Source: Leucobacter tenebrionis
GTDB taxonomy: Bacteria > Actinomycetota > Actinomycetes > Actinomycetales > Microbacteriaceae
Reading direction: 5' to 3'
DNA length: 64,000 nt
NCBI RefSeq assembly: GCF_019884725.1
Contig: NZ_CP082322.1
Location: 2,914,001-2,978,000, forward strand
Shown here: in pieces, positions 47,739 through 55,972 of the stretch
Layout of the letters: each line of letters opens with the position of its first letter
Position numbering within the stretch: position 1 is the first letter of the stretch
The notes under the pieces: generated by a model
The model's input: the letters and a program-made list of their open reading frames with translations, nothing else
Told to the model about the DNA's origin: nothing
Databases searched by the model: none
Translations under genes and position numbers: made by a program

Positions 47739-49130
47739 ATGCGCACGGCACGGCCACTTCTCCCATGGGTGGTGTGGGGCGTGGCCGCGCTGGCCTATGC
47801 TGTCGCGATCATCAACCGTTCCTCGCTCGCGGCGCTCGGCCCCGCCGCCCAGCACCACTTCGACATCGACGCGACCACCCTGTCGGCGTTCCCGGTGATC
47901 CAGCTCATCGTCTACGCCGGTCTGCAGATCCCGGTCGGCACGCTGCTCGATCGCTTCGGTGCGACGGCGATGATCCTCAGCGGGGGCCTGCTCATGGTCG
48001 TGGGGCAGAGCATCATGGCGACCGTCTCGGATGTGTGGCTCGCGATCCTCGCCCGCGTGTTCGTGGGTGCGGGCGACGCCTGCACCTTCATCAGCGTGAT
48101 GCGCGTGCTGCCGGAGTGGTTCTCGGTGCGGCAGCTGCCCGTCGTGAGCCAGCTGACGGGCCTCATCGGTCAGGCCGGTCAGCTGGTGTCGGTGACCCCG
48201 CTCGCGCTCGTCGTCGCGGGATTCGGGTGGATGACGGGGTTCCTCGGCGTGGCCGCGGTCGGCCTGCTCGTCATGATCCTCGGCTGCTTCGTGCTGCGGA
48301 ACGCGCCGGGGGAGGGCACGCCGGTCGAGCGGCTCACCGGGCGTCTAGGTCGACTGAGTCGCGAAGCGCGCTCGCTGGGCGCGGGTGAGGCGACCGGCGC
48401 GTTCGCGATGCCGCCGCCGGAGACCGGGATGCTTCCCGTCATCACCGAGACGCGGGTGCCAGGCCTGGGGTTCTGGCGCAAGCTGCGTCGCCTGCTCGCG
48501 CTGCCGGGGGTGCGGCTCGCGTTCTGGGTGCACTTCTCGTCGCCGTTCGCCCTGAACGCGTTCATCCTGCTGTGGGGCACGCCGTTCCTCACGGGAGGCG
48601 CAGGGCTCGACGGGGCTACCGCGAGCGGCCTGCTCAATATCGTCGTGCTCGCCTCGATGACGGCCGGCCTGCTGCTCGGTCCGCTGAGCTCGCGCTTCGT
48701 CGAGCGCCGCGTCTACATGAACGTCGGCATCACCGCGGCCATCATGACGGTCTGGGTCGCCGTGCTGCTGTGGTCGGGGCCGCCGCCGATGTGGCTGCTG
48801 GTCGCGCTGATGATCGTGATGCCGTTCGGCGGCCCGGCGTCGATGATCGCCTTCGAGGTCGCCCGCTCGCATACGCCCCGCAGCTTCGCCGGTTTCAGCA
48901 CCGGCCTCGTGAACATGGGCGGATTCATCGCCTCGCTGTTCGTGATCCTGCTCATCGGCTTCGTGCTCGATCTGCAGGGCGCAGGATCGCCCGACCACTA
49001 CTCCCTGGGCGCCTTCAAGGTGGCGTTCGCCGTGCAGATCCCGTTCTGGGTCGGCGGGATCGCCATGATCTTCATCGAGCAGCGCCGCACCAAACGGTGG
49101 ATGGAGGAGCACGGGCGCCGACTGCGGTGA
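47739..49130 (+). CDS. MFS transporter, NarK/anion-symporter-like or unknown
   Basis: The 463-residue protein has twelve helices and MFS motifs (YAVAIINRSSLAALGPAAQHHFDI at the start; VGTLLDRFGATAMIL; RVFVGAGDACTFISVMRVLPEWF). The central cytoplasmic loop of ~70 residues (VERLTGRLGRLSREARSLGAGE) is long. The opening NRSSLAALGP pattern occurs in several actinobacterial MFS proteins of unknown substrate. ATG 47739 follows a -10 box directly; a longer frame to 47625 lies inside the VanZ-like gene. Confidence 0.88.
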   Translation: MRTARPLLPWVVWGVAALAYAVAIINRSSLAALGPAAQHHFDIDATTLSAFPVIQLIVYAGLQIPVGTLLDRFGATAMILSGGLLMVVGQSIMATVSDVWLAILARVFVGAGDACTFISVMRVLPEWFSVRQLPVVSQLTGLIGQAGQLVSVTPLALVVAGFGWMTGFLGVAAVGLLVMILGCFVLRNAPGEGTPVERLTGRLGRLSREARSLGAGEATGAFAMPPPETGMLPVITETRVPGLGFWRKLRRLLALPGVRLAFWVHFSSPFALNAFILLWGTPFLTGGAGLDGATASGLLNIVVLASMTAGLLLGPLSSRFVERRVYMNVGITAAIMTVWVAVLLWSGPPPMWLLVALMIVMPFGGPASMIAFEVARSHTPRSFAGFSTGLVNMGGFIASLFVILLIGFVLDLQGAGSPDHYSLGAFKVAFAVQIPFWVGGIAMIFIEQRRTKRWMEEHGRRLR

Positions 49131-49156
49131 ACGGACCCGCTCCGGTGCCGACCGGC

Positions 49157-49726
49157 TCAGATCACGTAGAAGTCGGCGAGATCCGGGGTCTCGGCGACGG
49201 GCGCGCCGCGCCGCGGGCGCCCCTGGGCCGGGATGCCCGTGAGCGTGGTCCACGGCGGCGCGGAGTGCACGACGACGGCGTTCGACCCCACCGCGCTGTC
49301 GTGGCCGAGCTCGATATCGCCGAGCACCTTCGCCCCGGCGCCGATGACCACGCGGTCGCCGATGGTGGGGTGCCGCTTGCCGCGGCTGTGCCCGGTGCCG
49401 CCGAGGGTGACGCCGTGGTAGATGAGCACATCGTCGCCCACGACCGCGGTCTCCCCGATCACGACGCCCATGCCGTGGTCGATGAAGAGGCGTCGGCCGA
49501 TCGTCGCGCCGGGGTGGATCTCGATCCCGGTGAAGAAGCGCGCGAGCTGGGAGAGGGCGCGGGGGAGGAAGCGCATACCCCGGAGCCACATCGCATGCGA
49601 GGCTCGGTGCCACCAGACGGCGTGCAGACCGGAGTAGATGAGGAACACCGAGATGCCGCTGCGGGCGGCGGGGTCGCCGGCCTTGGCGGCTCGGATGTCC
49701 TCGCGGATGCGGCCGAAGAAGCTCAC
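49157..49726 (-). CDS. cysE: Serine O-acetyltransferase
   Basis: The 189-residue protein acetylates serine with acetyl-CoA, the first step of cysteine synthesis. It shows [22 protein letters not shown] N-terminal helix, then left-handed beta-helix hexapeptides ([60 protein letters not shown]). HPGA and DHGMG hold the catalytic histidine-aspartate pair. The GTG at 49726 follows GGAGG at good spacing, so the longer frame to 49771 (which would enter a hairpin) is rejected. The C-terminus ends in isoleucine (FYVI), as needed for binding CysK. Confidence 0.95.
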   Translation of the reverse strand: MSFFGRIREDIRAAKAGDPAARSGISVFLIYSGLHAVWWHRASHAMWLRGMRFLPRALSQLARFFTGIEIHPGATIGRRLFIDHGMGVVIGETAVVGDDVLIYHGVTLGGTGHSRGKRHPTIGDRVVIGAGAKVLGDIELGHDSAVGSNAVVVHSAPPWTTLTGIPAQGRPRRGAPVAETPDLADFYVI

Positions 49727-49770
49727 TGGCGTCCCTCCTGGTCGGGCTGGTCGGCTGCTGGGATACAACA

Positions 49771-49805
49771 CCGGGCCCGCGCGGTTGATTCCCGCGCGGG
49801 CCCGG
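49771..49805 (-). terminator. Perfect 14-bp hairpin between cysK and cysE
   Basis: CCGGGCCCGCGCGG (49771-49784) pairs exactly with CCGCGCGGGCCCGG (49792-49805), seven-base loop. It lies just past the cysK stop on the minus strand, before cysE. It could reduce read-through into cysE or protect the cysK 3' end. No T-run is seen. Confidence 0.7.
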
Positions 49806-49816
49806 CCTGGTGGAGA

Positions 49817-50752
49817 TCAGACGTTCAGATCCTCGTAGAGCACGGTCGAGAAGTAGCGCTCGCCGAAGTCGGGCACCACGACCACGATCTTCTTGCCGGC
49901 GTTCTCGGGGCGCTTCGCGACCTGGGTCGCTGCCCACACCGCCGCGCCGCCGGAGATGCCGGCGAGGATGCCCTCGTCGGTGCCGAGCGCGCGGGCCTTC
50001 GCGATCGAGTCGGCGAGAGTCACGTCGATCACCTCGTCGTAGACCTCGCGGTCGAGGATGTCGGGCACGAAGTTCGCTCCGAGGCCCTGGATCTTGTGGG
50101 GGCCCGCCTTGCCCTCGGTGAGCAGCGGAGAGTCGATGGGCTCGACCGCGACGACCTTGATCTCCGGGTTCTGCTCCTTGAGGTAGCCGCCGGCGCCGGT
50201 GATCGTACCGCCGGTGCCGATGCCGGAGACGAGGATGTCGACCTGGCCGTCGGTGTCGTTCCAGATCTCGGGGCCGGTGGTCGTGCGGTGGATGGCGGGG
50301 TTCGCGGGGTTCGCGAACTGCTGGGCCAGCACGGCGCCCGGGGTCGAGGCGGCGATCTCCTCGGCCTTCGCGACGGCGCCCTTCATGCCGAGGGGCCCCT
50401 CGGTGAGTACGATCTCGGCGCCGTAGGCGGCGAGCAGCTTGCGGCGCTCGATGCTCATGGTCTCCGGCATGGTGAGGATCACGCGGTAGCCGCGCGCTGC
50501 GCCCACGAAGGCGAGCGCGATGCCGGTGTTGCCGCTCGTGCCCTCGACGATGGTGCCGCCGGGCTGCAGGGCGCCGGACTCCTCGGCCGCGTCGATGATC
50601 GCGATGCCGATCCGGTCCTTGACGCTGCCGGCGGGGTTGTAGAACTCGAGCTTGGCGTAGACCTCGGCCTCGGCGCCGTCGGTGACGCGGTTGAGGCGCA
50701 CGAGGGGGGTATTGCCGAAGGCTTGAGTGATGTTGTCGTAGGTGCGTGCCAT
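49817..50752 (-). CDS. cysK: Cysteine synthase A (O-acetylserine sulfhydrylase)
   Basis: The 311-residue PLP enzyme makes cysteine from O-acetylserine and sulfide. [23 protein letters not shown] (PLP lysine), [26 protein letters not shown] and the C-terminal [11 protein letters not shown] are diagnostic. The ATG at 50752 follows GGAGGAG and matches the usual N-terminus ([12 protein letters not shown]); 13 extra codons upstream are rejected. It is first in a cysK-cysE pair. Confidence 0.96.
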   Translation of the reverse strand: MARTYDNITQAFGNTPLVRLNRVTDGAEAEVYAKLEFYNPAGSVKDRIGIAIIDAAEESGALQPGGTIVEGTSGNTGIALAFVGAARGYRVILTMPETMSIERRKLLAAYGAEIVLTEGPLGMKGAVAKAEEIAASTPGAVLAQQFANPANPAIHRTTTGPEIWNDTDGQVDILVSGIGTGGTITGAGGYLKEQNPEIKVVAVEPIDSPLLTEGKAGPHKIQGLGANFVPDILDREVYDEVIDVTLADSIAKARALGTDEGILAGISGGAAVWAATQVAKRPENAGKKIVVVVPDFGERYFSTVLYEDLNV

Positions 50753-50797
50753 GAGTGTGATCTCCTCCAGGGGGTCGGGGGACGAAGCCACCCAAAA

Positions 50798-50803
50798 CTA
50801 TAG
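50798..50803 (-). promoter_or_regulatory. -10 box of cysK
   Basis: TATAGT on the minus strand gives a leader of about 40 bases with the GGAGGAG site. This gene is an exception to the leaderless pattern. Confidence 0.5.
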
Positions 50804-50864
50804 CGTGCAGTTATCCGAGGATGTGCAGAGCGTTATGGATGCGTCGCTCTGTTACGGCGGCGGT

Positions 50865-50870
50865 TAGGGT
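50865..50870 (+). promoter_or_regulatory. -10 box of prmC (leaderless type)
   Basis: TAGGGT lies six bases before the GTG at 50877. Confidence 0.5.
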
Positions 50871-50876
50871 TGGGGA

Positions 50877-51839
50877 GTGAGTGAGGCGAGGAACGAGCCG
50901 CGGGGGATCCGCGGGGTGCTGGACGAGCTGCGGGAGCGATTCGCGGCGGCGGGGATCGAGGATCCGGCGACCGATGCCGAGCTGCTCGTCGGGCACGTGC
51001 TCGGGGTGTCACGAGGGCGGGTGCAAGCGCTTGCCGTGATGGGGCGGGATCTCGCTCCGGATGAACTCGCCGCGCTGTCCGAGCTCGCAGGGGAGCGAGC
51101 CCGCCGCGTGCCGTTGCAGCACCTCACCGGACGAGCGCCCTTCCGGGGCATCGAGCTCTCAGTGGGGCCCGGGGTGTTCGTGCCGCGCCCCGAGACCGAG
51201 ACGGTGGCGCAGTTCGCCATCGACGAGCTGCGGCGGCTGTCCGATCCGGAGCCCCTGGCCGTCGACCTCTGCACCGGCAGCGGAGCGCTCGCGCTCGCGC
51301 TGGTGCACGAGGTGAGCGAGGTGCGGGTCTGGGCGGTCGAGAAGAGCGCTGAGGCGCATGCCTGGGCGGACCGCAATGTACGCGAGTGGGGCGAGGATCG
51401 CGTCGAGCTGCTGCGCGGCGACGTCACCGAGCTCGATCCGATCCGCCCCGAGCCGCGCGATGGCGATCCCGAATCGCCCGAGGGGATCGAGCCGGGCGGA
51501 TCCGAGCTCCGCCGCGTCTTCGCACCCCTGGCCGGCCGGGTCGCGGTGCTCGTCTCCAATCCGCCCTACGTGCCGCGCGACATGGTGCCCCGGGATCCCG
51601 AGGTGCGCGATCACGACCCCGAGCTCGCCCTCTACAGCGGTGCGGACGGCCTCGACCTGATCCGCGTGATCAGCAGGATCGGCCGCGACCTGCTGCGCCC
51701 GGATGGCCTGCTCGTGCTGGAGCACGCCGAGATGCAGGGGTCGGCGATCCGGCAGCTGCTGACGGCCGACGGCTGGCGCGAGGCTGTCACCCGCCCCGAT
51801 CTCACGGGCCGGGACCGCGCGACGCTGGCCCGCCGCTGA
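50877..51839 (+). CDS. prmC: Release factor glutamine methyltransferase
   Basis: The 320-residue SAM enzyme methylates the GGQ glutamine of release factors. The N-terminal helical domain contains LLVGHVLGVSRGRVQAL and LQHLTGRAPFRGIELSVGPGVFVPRPETE; the methyltransferase has AVDLCTGSGALALAL and the catalytic NPPYVPRD. A ~25-residue insert (PRDGDPESPEGIEPGGSE) precedes NPPY. Its normal partner prfA is separated from it by five unrelated genes. Confidence 0.95.
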   Translation: MSEARNEPRGIRGVLDELRERFAAAGIEDPATDAELLVGHVLGVSRGRVQALAVMGRDLAPDELAALSELAGERARRVPLQHLTGRAPFRGIELSVGPGVFVPRPETETVAQFAIDELRRLSDPEPLAVDLCTGSGALALALVHEVSEVRVWAVEKSAEAHAWADRNVREWGEDRVELLRGDVTELDPIRPEPRDGDPESPEGIEPGGSELRRVFAPLAGRVAVLVSNPPYVPRDMVPRDPEVRDHDPELALYSGADGLDLIRVISRIGRDLLRPDGLLVLEHAEMQGSAIRQLLTADGWREAVTRPDLTGRDRATLARR

Positions 51840-51908
51840 CCGGGCGAGGCTCCGTCCACTGAGTCCGTCGAAGGGGCGGAGGCGCCGGGGATCTTTCTTT
51901 ATGCCCGC

Positions 51909-51964
51909 CGAGGTACGGCTTTCGCAGGTCCGATCGCGATTCGGCCTGCGATATCCGTATCTCG
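51909..51964. repeat. Intergenic hairpin, family C copy 2
   Basis: Arms 51909-51928 and 51945-51964 (CGAGGTACGG.../...CCGTATCTCG) pair over 20 bases with three mismatches. The right arm closely matches the right arm at 31613-31632. Confidence 0.72.
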
Positions 51965-52114
51965 AGGGGTGAGGATCCCGCCGGGTTCGATCTTCCCGAC
52001 ACCGCCTCGGCGCTGCGCCCCGAGAAGGACCCCGGCGCCTCGCCGCCGCCGCGACCATGGCCAGGCCGCGAGGGCTCGTGCGCCGCGCGCTCGATTGACC
52101 GGCGCCTCGGTTCG

Positions 52115-52203
52115 GTGTCCCCGTAACTCGGGCCGCGCCGTTGTTTCGGATGGAATGCCGCGTTTTCATCCGAATTACGGGAGAGATCCGAAACTCGGGA
52201 CAC
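52115..52203. repeat. Nested structured element, family E copy 2
   Basis: Three nested stems are visible: GTGTCCC/GGGACAC (outer), CCGTAA (52121-52126) with TTACGG (52175-52180), and TTCGGAT (52145-52151) with ATCCGAA (52168-52174). The TTTTCATCCGAA...GAGATCCGAA section matches 3624-3655. Confidence 0.65.
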
Positions 52204-52274
52204 GGGGTACGGGAACGCGGACCCCGCGAGCCTGTCGGGCGCGCGGGCGCACAGGCTCCGGGGAAGGCGCGGAG

Positions 52275-52280
52275 TAAGAT
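52275..52280 (+). promoter_or_regulatory. -10 box of sua5 (leaderless type)
   Basis: TAAGAT lies eight bases before the ATG at 52289. Confidence 0.5.
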
Positions 52281-52288
52281 GGTGGGTT

Positions 52289-52954
52289 ATGGCCGAGGTG
52301 TTCGATTGTTCCGATAGCTCCCAACTGCTGACCGGCACGCGCACGGCGCGTCGCGCGCTCGGCAGCGGGCAGCTCGTCGTGCTGCCCACCGATACCGTCT
52401 ACGGCGTCGCCGCCGACGCGTTCACGCCGGAGGCCGTTCAGCGCCTGCTCGACGCGAAGGGTCGCGGCAGGCAGTCGCCCCCGCCCGTGCTGATCCCGAA
52501 CACGAGCACGCTCTCCGCCCTCGCGGCGGAGGTCACGGCGCCGCTGACGGCGCTCGCGGAGGCCTTCTGGCCCGGTCCGCTCACCATCATCACGCAGGCG
52601 AACCCCTCGCTGAGCTGGGATCTCGGGGAGACGAGGGGCACGGTCGCGCTGCGCATTCCGGATCAGCCGCTCGCCCTCGAGCTGCTGCAGGAGACGGGCC
52701 CGCTGGCGGTCTCATCGGCGAACCTCACCGGTCAGCCCGCGGCCCGCACCGCCGCGGCCGCGCACGAGATGCTCGGCGACTCGGTGGAGGTCTACCTGGA
52801 AGCCGGCGAGACGCCCGGCGACGGCATAGCGTCCACGATCATCGACGCCACCGGTCTCACGGAGGAGGGCGGGCAGCTGCGCATCCTGAGAGAGGGCGGG
52901 GTGAGTCGAGAGGCGCTCGCCGAGGTGCTGCCGCAGGCGACCTTCGCCGACTGA
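52289..52954 (+). CDS. L-threonylcarbamoyladenylate synthase (Sua5/YwlC/YrdC)
   Basis: The 221-residue protein forms threonylcarbamoyl-AMP, the activated precursor for the t6A modification of tRNA position 37. LGSGQLVVLPTDTVYGVAADAF is the substrate-cleft signature; KGRGRQSPPPVLI, FWPGPLTII and GTVALRIPDQP follow, and VSSANLTGQPAA with ASTIIDAT ends the catalytic domain. It is the short form without the C-terminal Sua5 domain. It follows prmC and precedes wecA, the conserved actinobacterial order. Confidence 0.94.
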   Translation: MAEVFDCSDSSQLLTGTRTARRALGSGQLVVLPTDTVYGVAADAFTPEAVQRLLDAKGRGRQSPPPVLIPNTSTLSALAAEVTAPLTALAEAFWPGPLTIITQANPSLSWDLGETRGTVALRIPDQPLALELLQETGPLAVSSANLTGQPAARTAAAAHEMLGDSVEVYLEAGETPGDGIASTIIDATGLTEEGGQLRILREGGVSREALAEVLPQATFAD

Positions 52955-52967
52955 ACCGGGGATCGAA

Positions 52968-54173
52968 ATGGCGCCCTACCTCGTAGTCGCCGCCGTCGCC
53001 GTGCTCGTGACGGCGGCGGCGTCGTACGCGGTGCTGCGGCTGAGCAGGCGCTACCGACTCGCCCCCGAGGTGCGCGAGCGCGACGTGCATCGCACGCCGA
53101 CACCGCGTCTCGGCGGGATCGCGATGTTCATCGGCATCCTCGCCTCCTTCGCCGTGGCGGGTGCGCAGCCCGAGTTCTCGGGGCTGTTCACGCGCGGTCC
53201 GGAGATGTGGGCCCTCCTGGGAGCGTGCGCGCTGATCGCCGCCGTCGGGATCCTCGACGATCTGCTCGACCTCGACTGGATGGTGAAGCTCGCAGCGCAG
53301 CTCGCCGCGGCCGGGCTGCTCGCGTGGAACGGGGTGCAGATCGTCTCGCTGCCCTTCGGCGACACCCTGGTGGTCGGTTCGCCCGCGGCCAACTTCGTGA
53401 TCACAGTGTTCCTGATCACGCTGGTGATGAACGCGGTCAACTTCGTGGACGGCCTCGACGGGCTCGTGGCGGGCGTCGCCATCATCGCCAACTCGCTTTT
53501 CTTCATCTACACACGTCTGCTGAACGAGCAGAGCGGCCGTGTCGACTCCGTGGTCTTCGCGAGTTTCATCGGCATCGTGGTGGTCGGGATCTGCGTCGGC
53601 TTCCTACCGTTCAACTGGCATCGCGCACGCATGTTCATGGGCGACACGGGGGCCCTGCTCGTCGGGCTGCTCATGGCGACCTCGACCGTGTCGGTGACCG
53701 GGCAGATCAACCCGGCGGCGCTCGATCAGAAGCTCGTGCTGGCGAGCTACATCCCGATCATCCTCCCCATCGCGGTGCTGGCGCTGCCGCTCGCCGATTT
53801 CTCGCTGGCGGTCGTGCGGCGCCTGAAGGCGGGCAAGAGCCCGTTCACCGCGGATCGGCAGCACCTGCACCACCGGCTGCTCGACATGGGGCACTCGCCG
53901 CTGCAGGCGGTGTTCATCTTCTACCTCGGCACAGCGGTGCTGTCGGTCGCCGTGCTGCTGGTGTTCACGCTGCAGAGCTGGGTGCTGCCGGTCGTGGTGC
54001 TCGTGGTGGGCGGGATCGCCTGCGTGCTGCTGCTGCTCTTCCCCGCGGTGCGCGTGCGCGCACGATTCGCACAGCGCGACTTGATAGCGTTGCCGGGGCG
54101 GGGAACACCCGTCGACGCCCCGAGCACCGAGCGCACGGCCGGGACGGAACCGGATGAGAGGATCCCCGAGTGA
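52968..54173 (+). CDS. wecA: Undecaprenyl-phosphate sugar-1-phosphate transferase (WecA/TagO family)
   Basis: The 401-residue membrane protein has about eleven helices and the MraY/WecA motifs: VHRTPTPRLGGIAMFIG, ILDDLLDLDW (aspartate pair), NFVDGLDGLVAG, FNWHRARMFMGDTGA and the cytoplasmic DRQHLHHRLLDMGHSPLQA. It would transfer GlcNAc-1-phosphate or a related sugar phosphate to the lipid carrier for cell-wall glycopolymer linkage units. It overlaps the atpI-like start by four bases. Confidence 0.93.
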   Translation: MAPYLVVAAVAVLVTAAASYAVLRLSRRYRLAPEVRERDVHRTPTPRLGGIAMFIGILASFAVAGAQPEFSGLFTRGPEMWALLGACALIAAVGILDDLLDLDWMVKLAAQLAAAGLLAWNGVQIVSLPFGDTLVVGSPAANFVITVFLITLVMNAVNFVDGLDGLVAGVAIIANSLFFIYTRLLNEQSGRVDSVVFASFIGIVVVGICVGFLPFNWHRARMFMGDTGALLVGLLMATSTVSVTGQINPAALDQKLVLASYIPIILPIAVLALPLADFSLAVVRRLKAGKSPFTADRQHLHHRLLDMGHSPLQAVFIFYLGTAVLSVAVLLVFTLQSWVLPVVVLVVGGIACVLLLLFPAVRVRARFAQRDLIALPGRGTPVDAPSTERTAGTEPDERIPE

Positions 54174-54649
54174 GCGACGCAATCCAGCCCGAGCCGCAGG
54201 AGACGCCCGACCAGGGCCCCCGGCCCATGCCGGCATCGCAGCCGGTTCTGCTGCGGGCGCTGCGGTGGGGGATCATCGCGACGATTGTGCTCATGGCGGT
54301 CTTCGCGGGTATCGGCTGGCTGGTCTCCGGGGGAGAGGGCGTCGTCGGCGGGCTCATCGGCACGGCGATGGGCGGGTTCTTCCTGCTGCTGACGATCGGC
54401 AGCATCGCCTTCGCCAACCGTTTCGTCGAGAGCCCCGTGTACATCGGAATCTTCTTCGGGATCGTGCTGGGCTGCTGGCTGCTGAAGTTCATCGCGTTCA
54501 TCGTGTCCGTGCTGCTGCTGCGCGGGCAGCCCTGGCTCGATACGAACGTCCTCTTCTTCGGGCTGATCGCCAGCGTGCTGGCATCGCTCGTGCTGGATGT
54601 GATCGTGGTGACCCGCTCCCGCATCCCGATCATCTCCGAATCGGCGTGA
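54170..54649 (+). CDS. AtpI-like four-helix membrane protein ahead of the atp operon
   Basis: The 159-residue protein has a polar proline-rich N-terminus and four hydrophobic helices (about 30-52, 55-78, 84-108 and 122-145). Its place between wecA and atpB is that of atpI, and the helix layout fits, but sequence similarity to known AtpI is weak. AtpI helps assemble the c-ring in some bacteria. The GTG start overlaps the wecA stop. Confidence 0.65.
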   Translation: MSDAIQPEPQETPDQGPRPMPASQPVLLRALRWGIIATIVLMAVFAGIGWLVSGGEGVVGGLIGTAMGGFFLLLTIGSIAFANRFVESPVYIGIFFGIVLGCWLLKFIAFIVSVLLLRGQPWLDTNVLFFGLIASVLASLVLDVIVVTRSRIPIISESA

Positions 54650-54681
54650 GGCTGCGGCGGCCGTAGAGCTGCCCGTTCGGT

Positions 54682-54710
54682 TTCACCTGAGTCAAAAACC
54701 TTGCTAGGAT
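54682..54710 (+). promoter_or_regulatory. Promoter of the ATP synthase operon
   Basis: TTCACC (54682-54687), a 17-base spacer and TAGGAT (54705-54710) make a sigma-70-like promoter. Transcription from about 54717 gives a ~100-base leader, in which the hairpin GTGCAGTT-TCG-AACTGCAC (54783-54801) lies directly before the atpB ribosome site. Confidence 0.6.
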
Positions 54711-54782
54711 TGAAGAGTTCCCAGCCTGGACGCGCTATGCGTATGCCTGCGGGCCCTGGGGGCACGACCATCGTTCGCCGCT

Positions 54783-54801
54783 GTGCAGTTTCGAACTGCA
54801 C
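54783..54801 (+). promoter_or_regulatory. 8-bp hairpin in the atpB leader
   Basis: GTGCAGTT and AACTGCAC pair perfectly around TCG, ending 9 bases before GGAGA and 14 before the ATG at 54816. It could affect ribosome access to atpB. Confidence 0.6.
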
Positions 54802-54815
54802 CCCGAATCAGGAGA

Positions 54816-55640
54816 ATGGCGCTGTTCGCTAACGCTGTGCAACTCGTGGCCCCTACTGTCTTTACCGCGGAAGAGGGTGAATTCCATCCGCCGTCGATCG
54901 CGGAGTTCTTCCCCGACGCCGTGCTCTTCGAGGGCACCCCCTTCGAGATGAACCGCATCATGATCATCCGCGTGATCATGGCGCTCCTCGTGCTGCTGCT
55001 CTTCTGGCTGGGCACGCGCAAGATGCGCGTGATCCCGACCCGCGGTCAGTCGCTCACCGAGATGGCGCTCGACTTCGTGCGCGTCAACATCGCCGAGGAT
55101 CTGCTCGGCAAGGTTGACGGTCGTCGCTTCCTGCCGATCCTGTGCGCGATGTTCTTCATGATCCTGGCGTTCAACGTCACCGGCATCGTGCCCGGCCTCA
55201 ACGTCGCCGGCACCGCCGTGATCGGCACGCCGCTCGTGCTCGCCGTCGTCTCCTACGTGACCTTCATCTACGCGGGCATCAAGAAGAGCCCGAAGAACTT
55301 CTTCAAGAACTCGCTCTTCCCTGCAGGCGTGCCCAAGCCGATCTACATCATCGTCACGCCCATCGAGTTCATCTCGACCTTCGTGATCCGCCCCGTCACG
55401 CTCACGCTGCGTCTGCTGATGAACATGATGGTCGGCCACATGCTGCTCGTGCTCTTCTTCGCGGCGACCAACTTCTTCATCCTCTACGCCGGCGGGTTCT
55501 TCCCGGTGCTCGGCGTCTTCACCTTCGGCTTCGGCTTCGCGTTCACGCTCTTCGAGATCCTCGTCGCCGTGCTGCAGGCCTACGTCTTCACGCTTCTCAC
55601 CGCTGTCTACATCCAGCTCGCGCTGGCTGAAGAGCACTAA
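54816..55640 (+). CDS. atpB: F1Fo ATP synthase subunit a
   Basis: The 274-residue membrane protein forms the proton half-channels against the c-ring. FHPPSIAEFFP precedes the first helix; PLILxIRP-like FVIRPVTLTLRLLMNMMVGHML carries the essential arginine, and VLQAYVFTLLTAVYIQLALAEEH closes the protein. GGAG is only one base from ATG 54816, closer than normal; GTG 54783 would add 11 residues and begins in the hairpin. The start is therefore not certain. Confidence 0.94.
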   Translation: MALFANAVQLVAPTVFTAEEGEFHPPSIAEFFPDAVLFEGTPFEMNRIMIIRVIMALLVLLLFWLGTRKMRVIPTRGQSLTEMALDFVRVNIAEDLLGKVDGRRFLPILCAMFFMILAFNVTGIVPGLNVAGTAVIGTPLVLAVVSYVTFIYAGIKKSPKNFFKNSLFPAGVPKPIYIIVTPIEFISTFVIRPVTLTLRLLMNMMVGHMLLVLFFAATNFFILYAGGFFPVLGVFTFGFGFAFTLFEILVAVLQAYVFTLLTAVYIQLALAEEH

Positions 55641-55922
<282 letters not shown>

Positions 55923-55972
55923 GAAACGTTCTTCTACAACACGTTTCGTAACTGACATGAGAGGAGGCAGCG

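Larger units (their letters stand above)
51840..52288. other. Non-coding stretch between prmC and sua5
   Basis: No gene is supported in these 449 bases. They hold a CTGAGTCCGTCGAAGGGG motif (51859), the family C hairpin (51909-51964), the family E element (52115-52203), further CG-rich sequence, and the sua5 promoter at 52275. Confidence 0.7.

Noticed and set aside
46448-50791. The block between prfA and prmC as a genomic island
   Set aside because: No integrase, att repeats, tRNA junction or change in base composition or start signals is visible.
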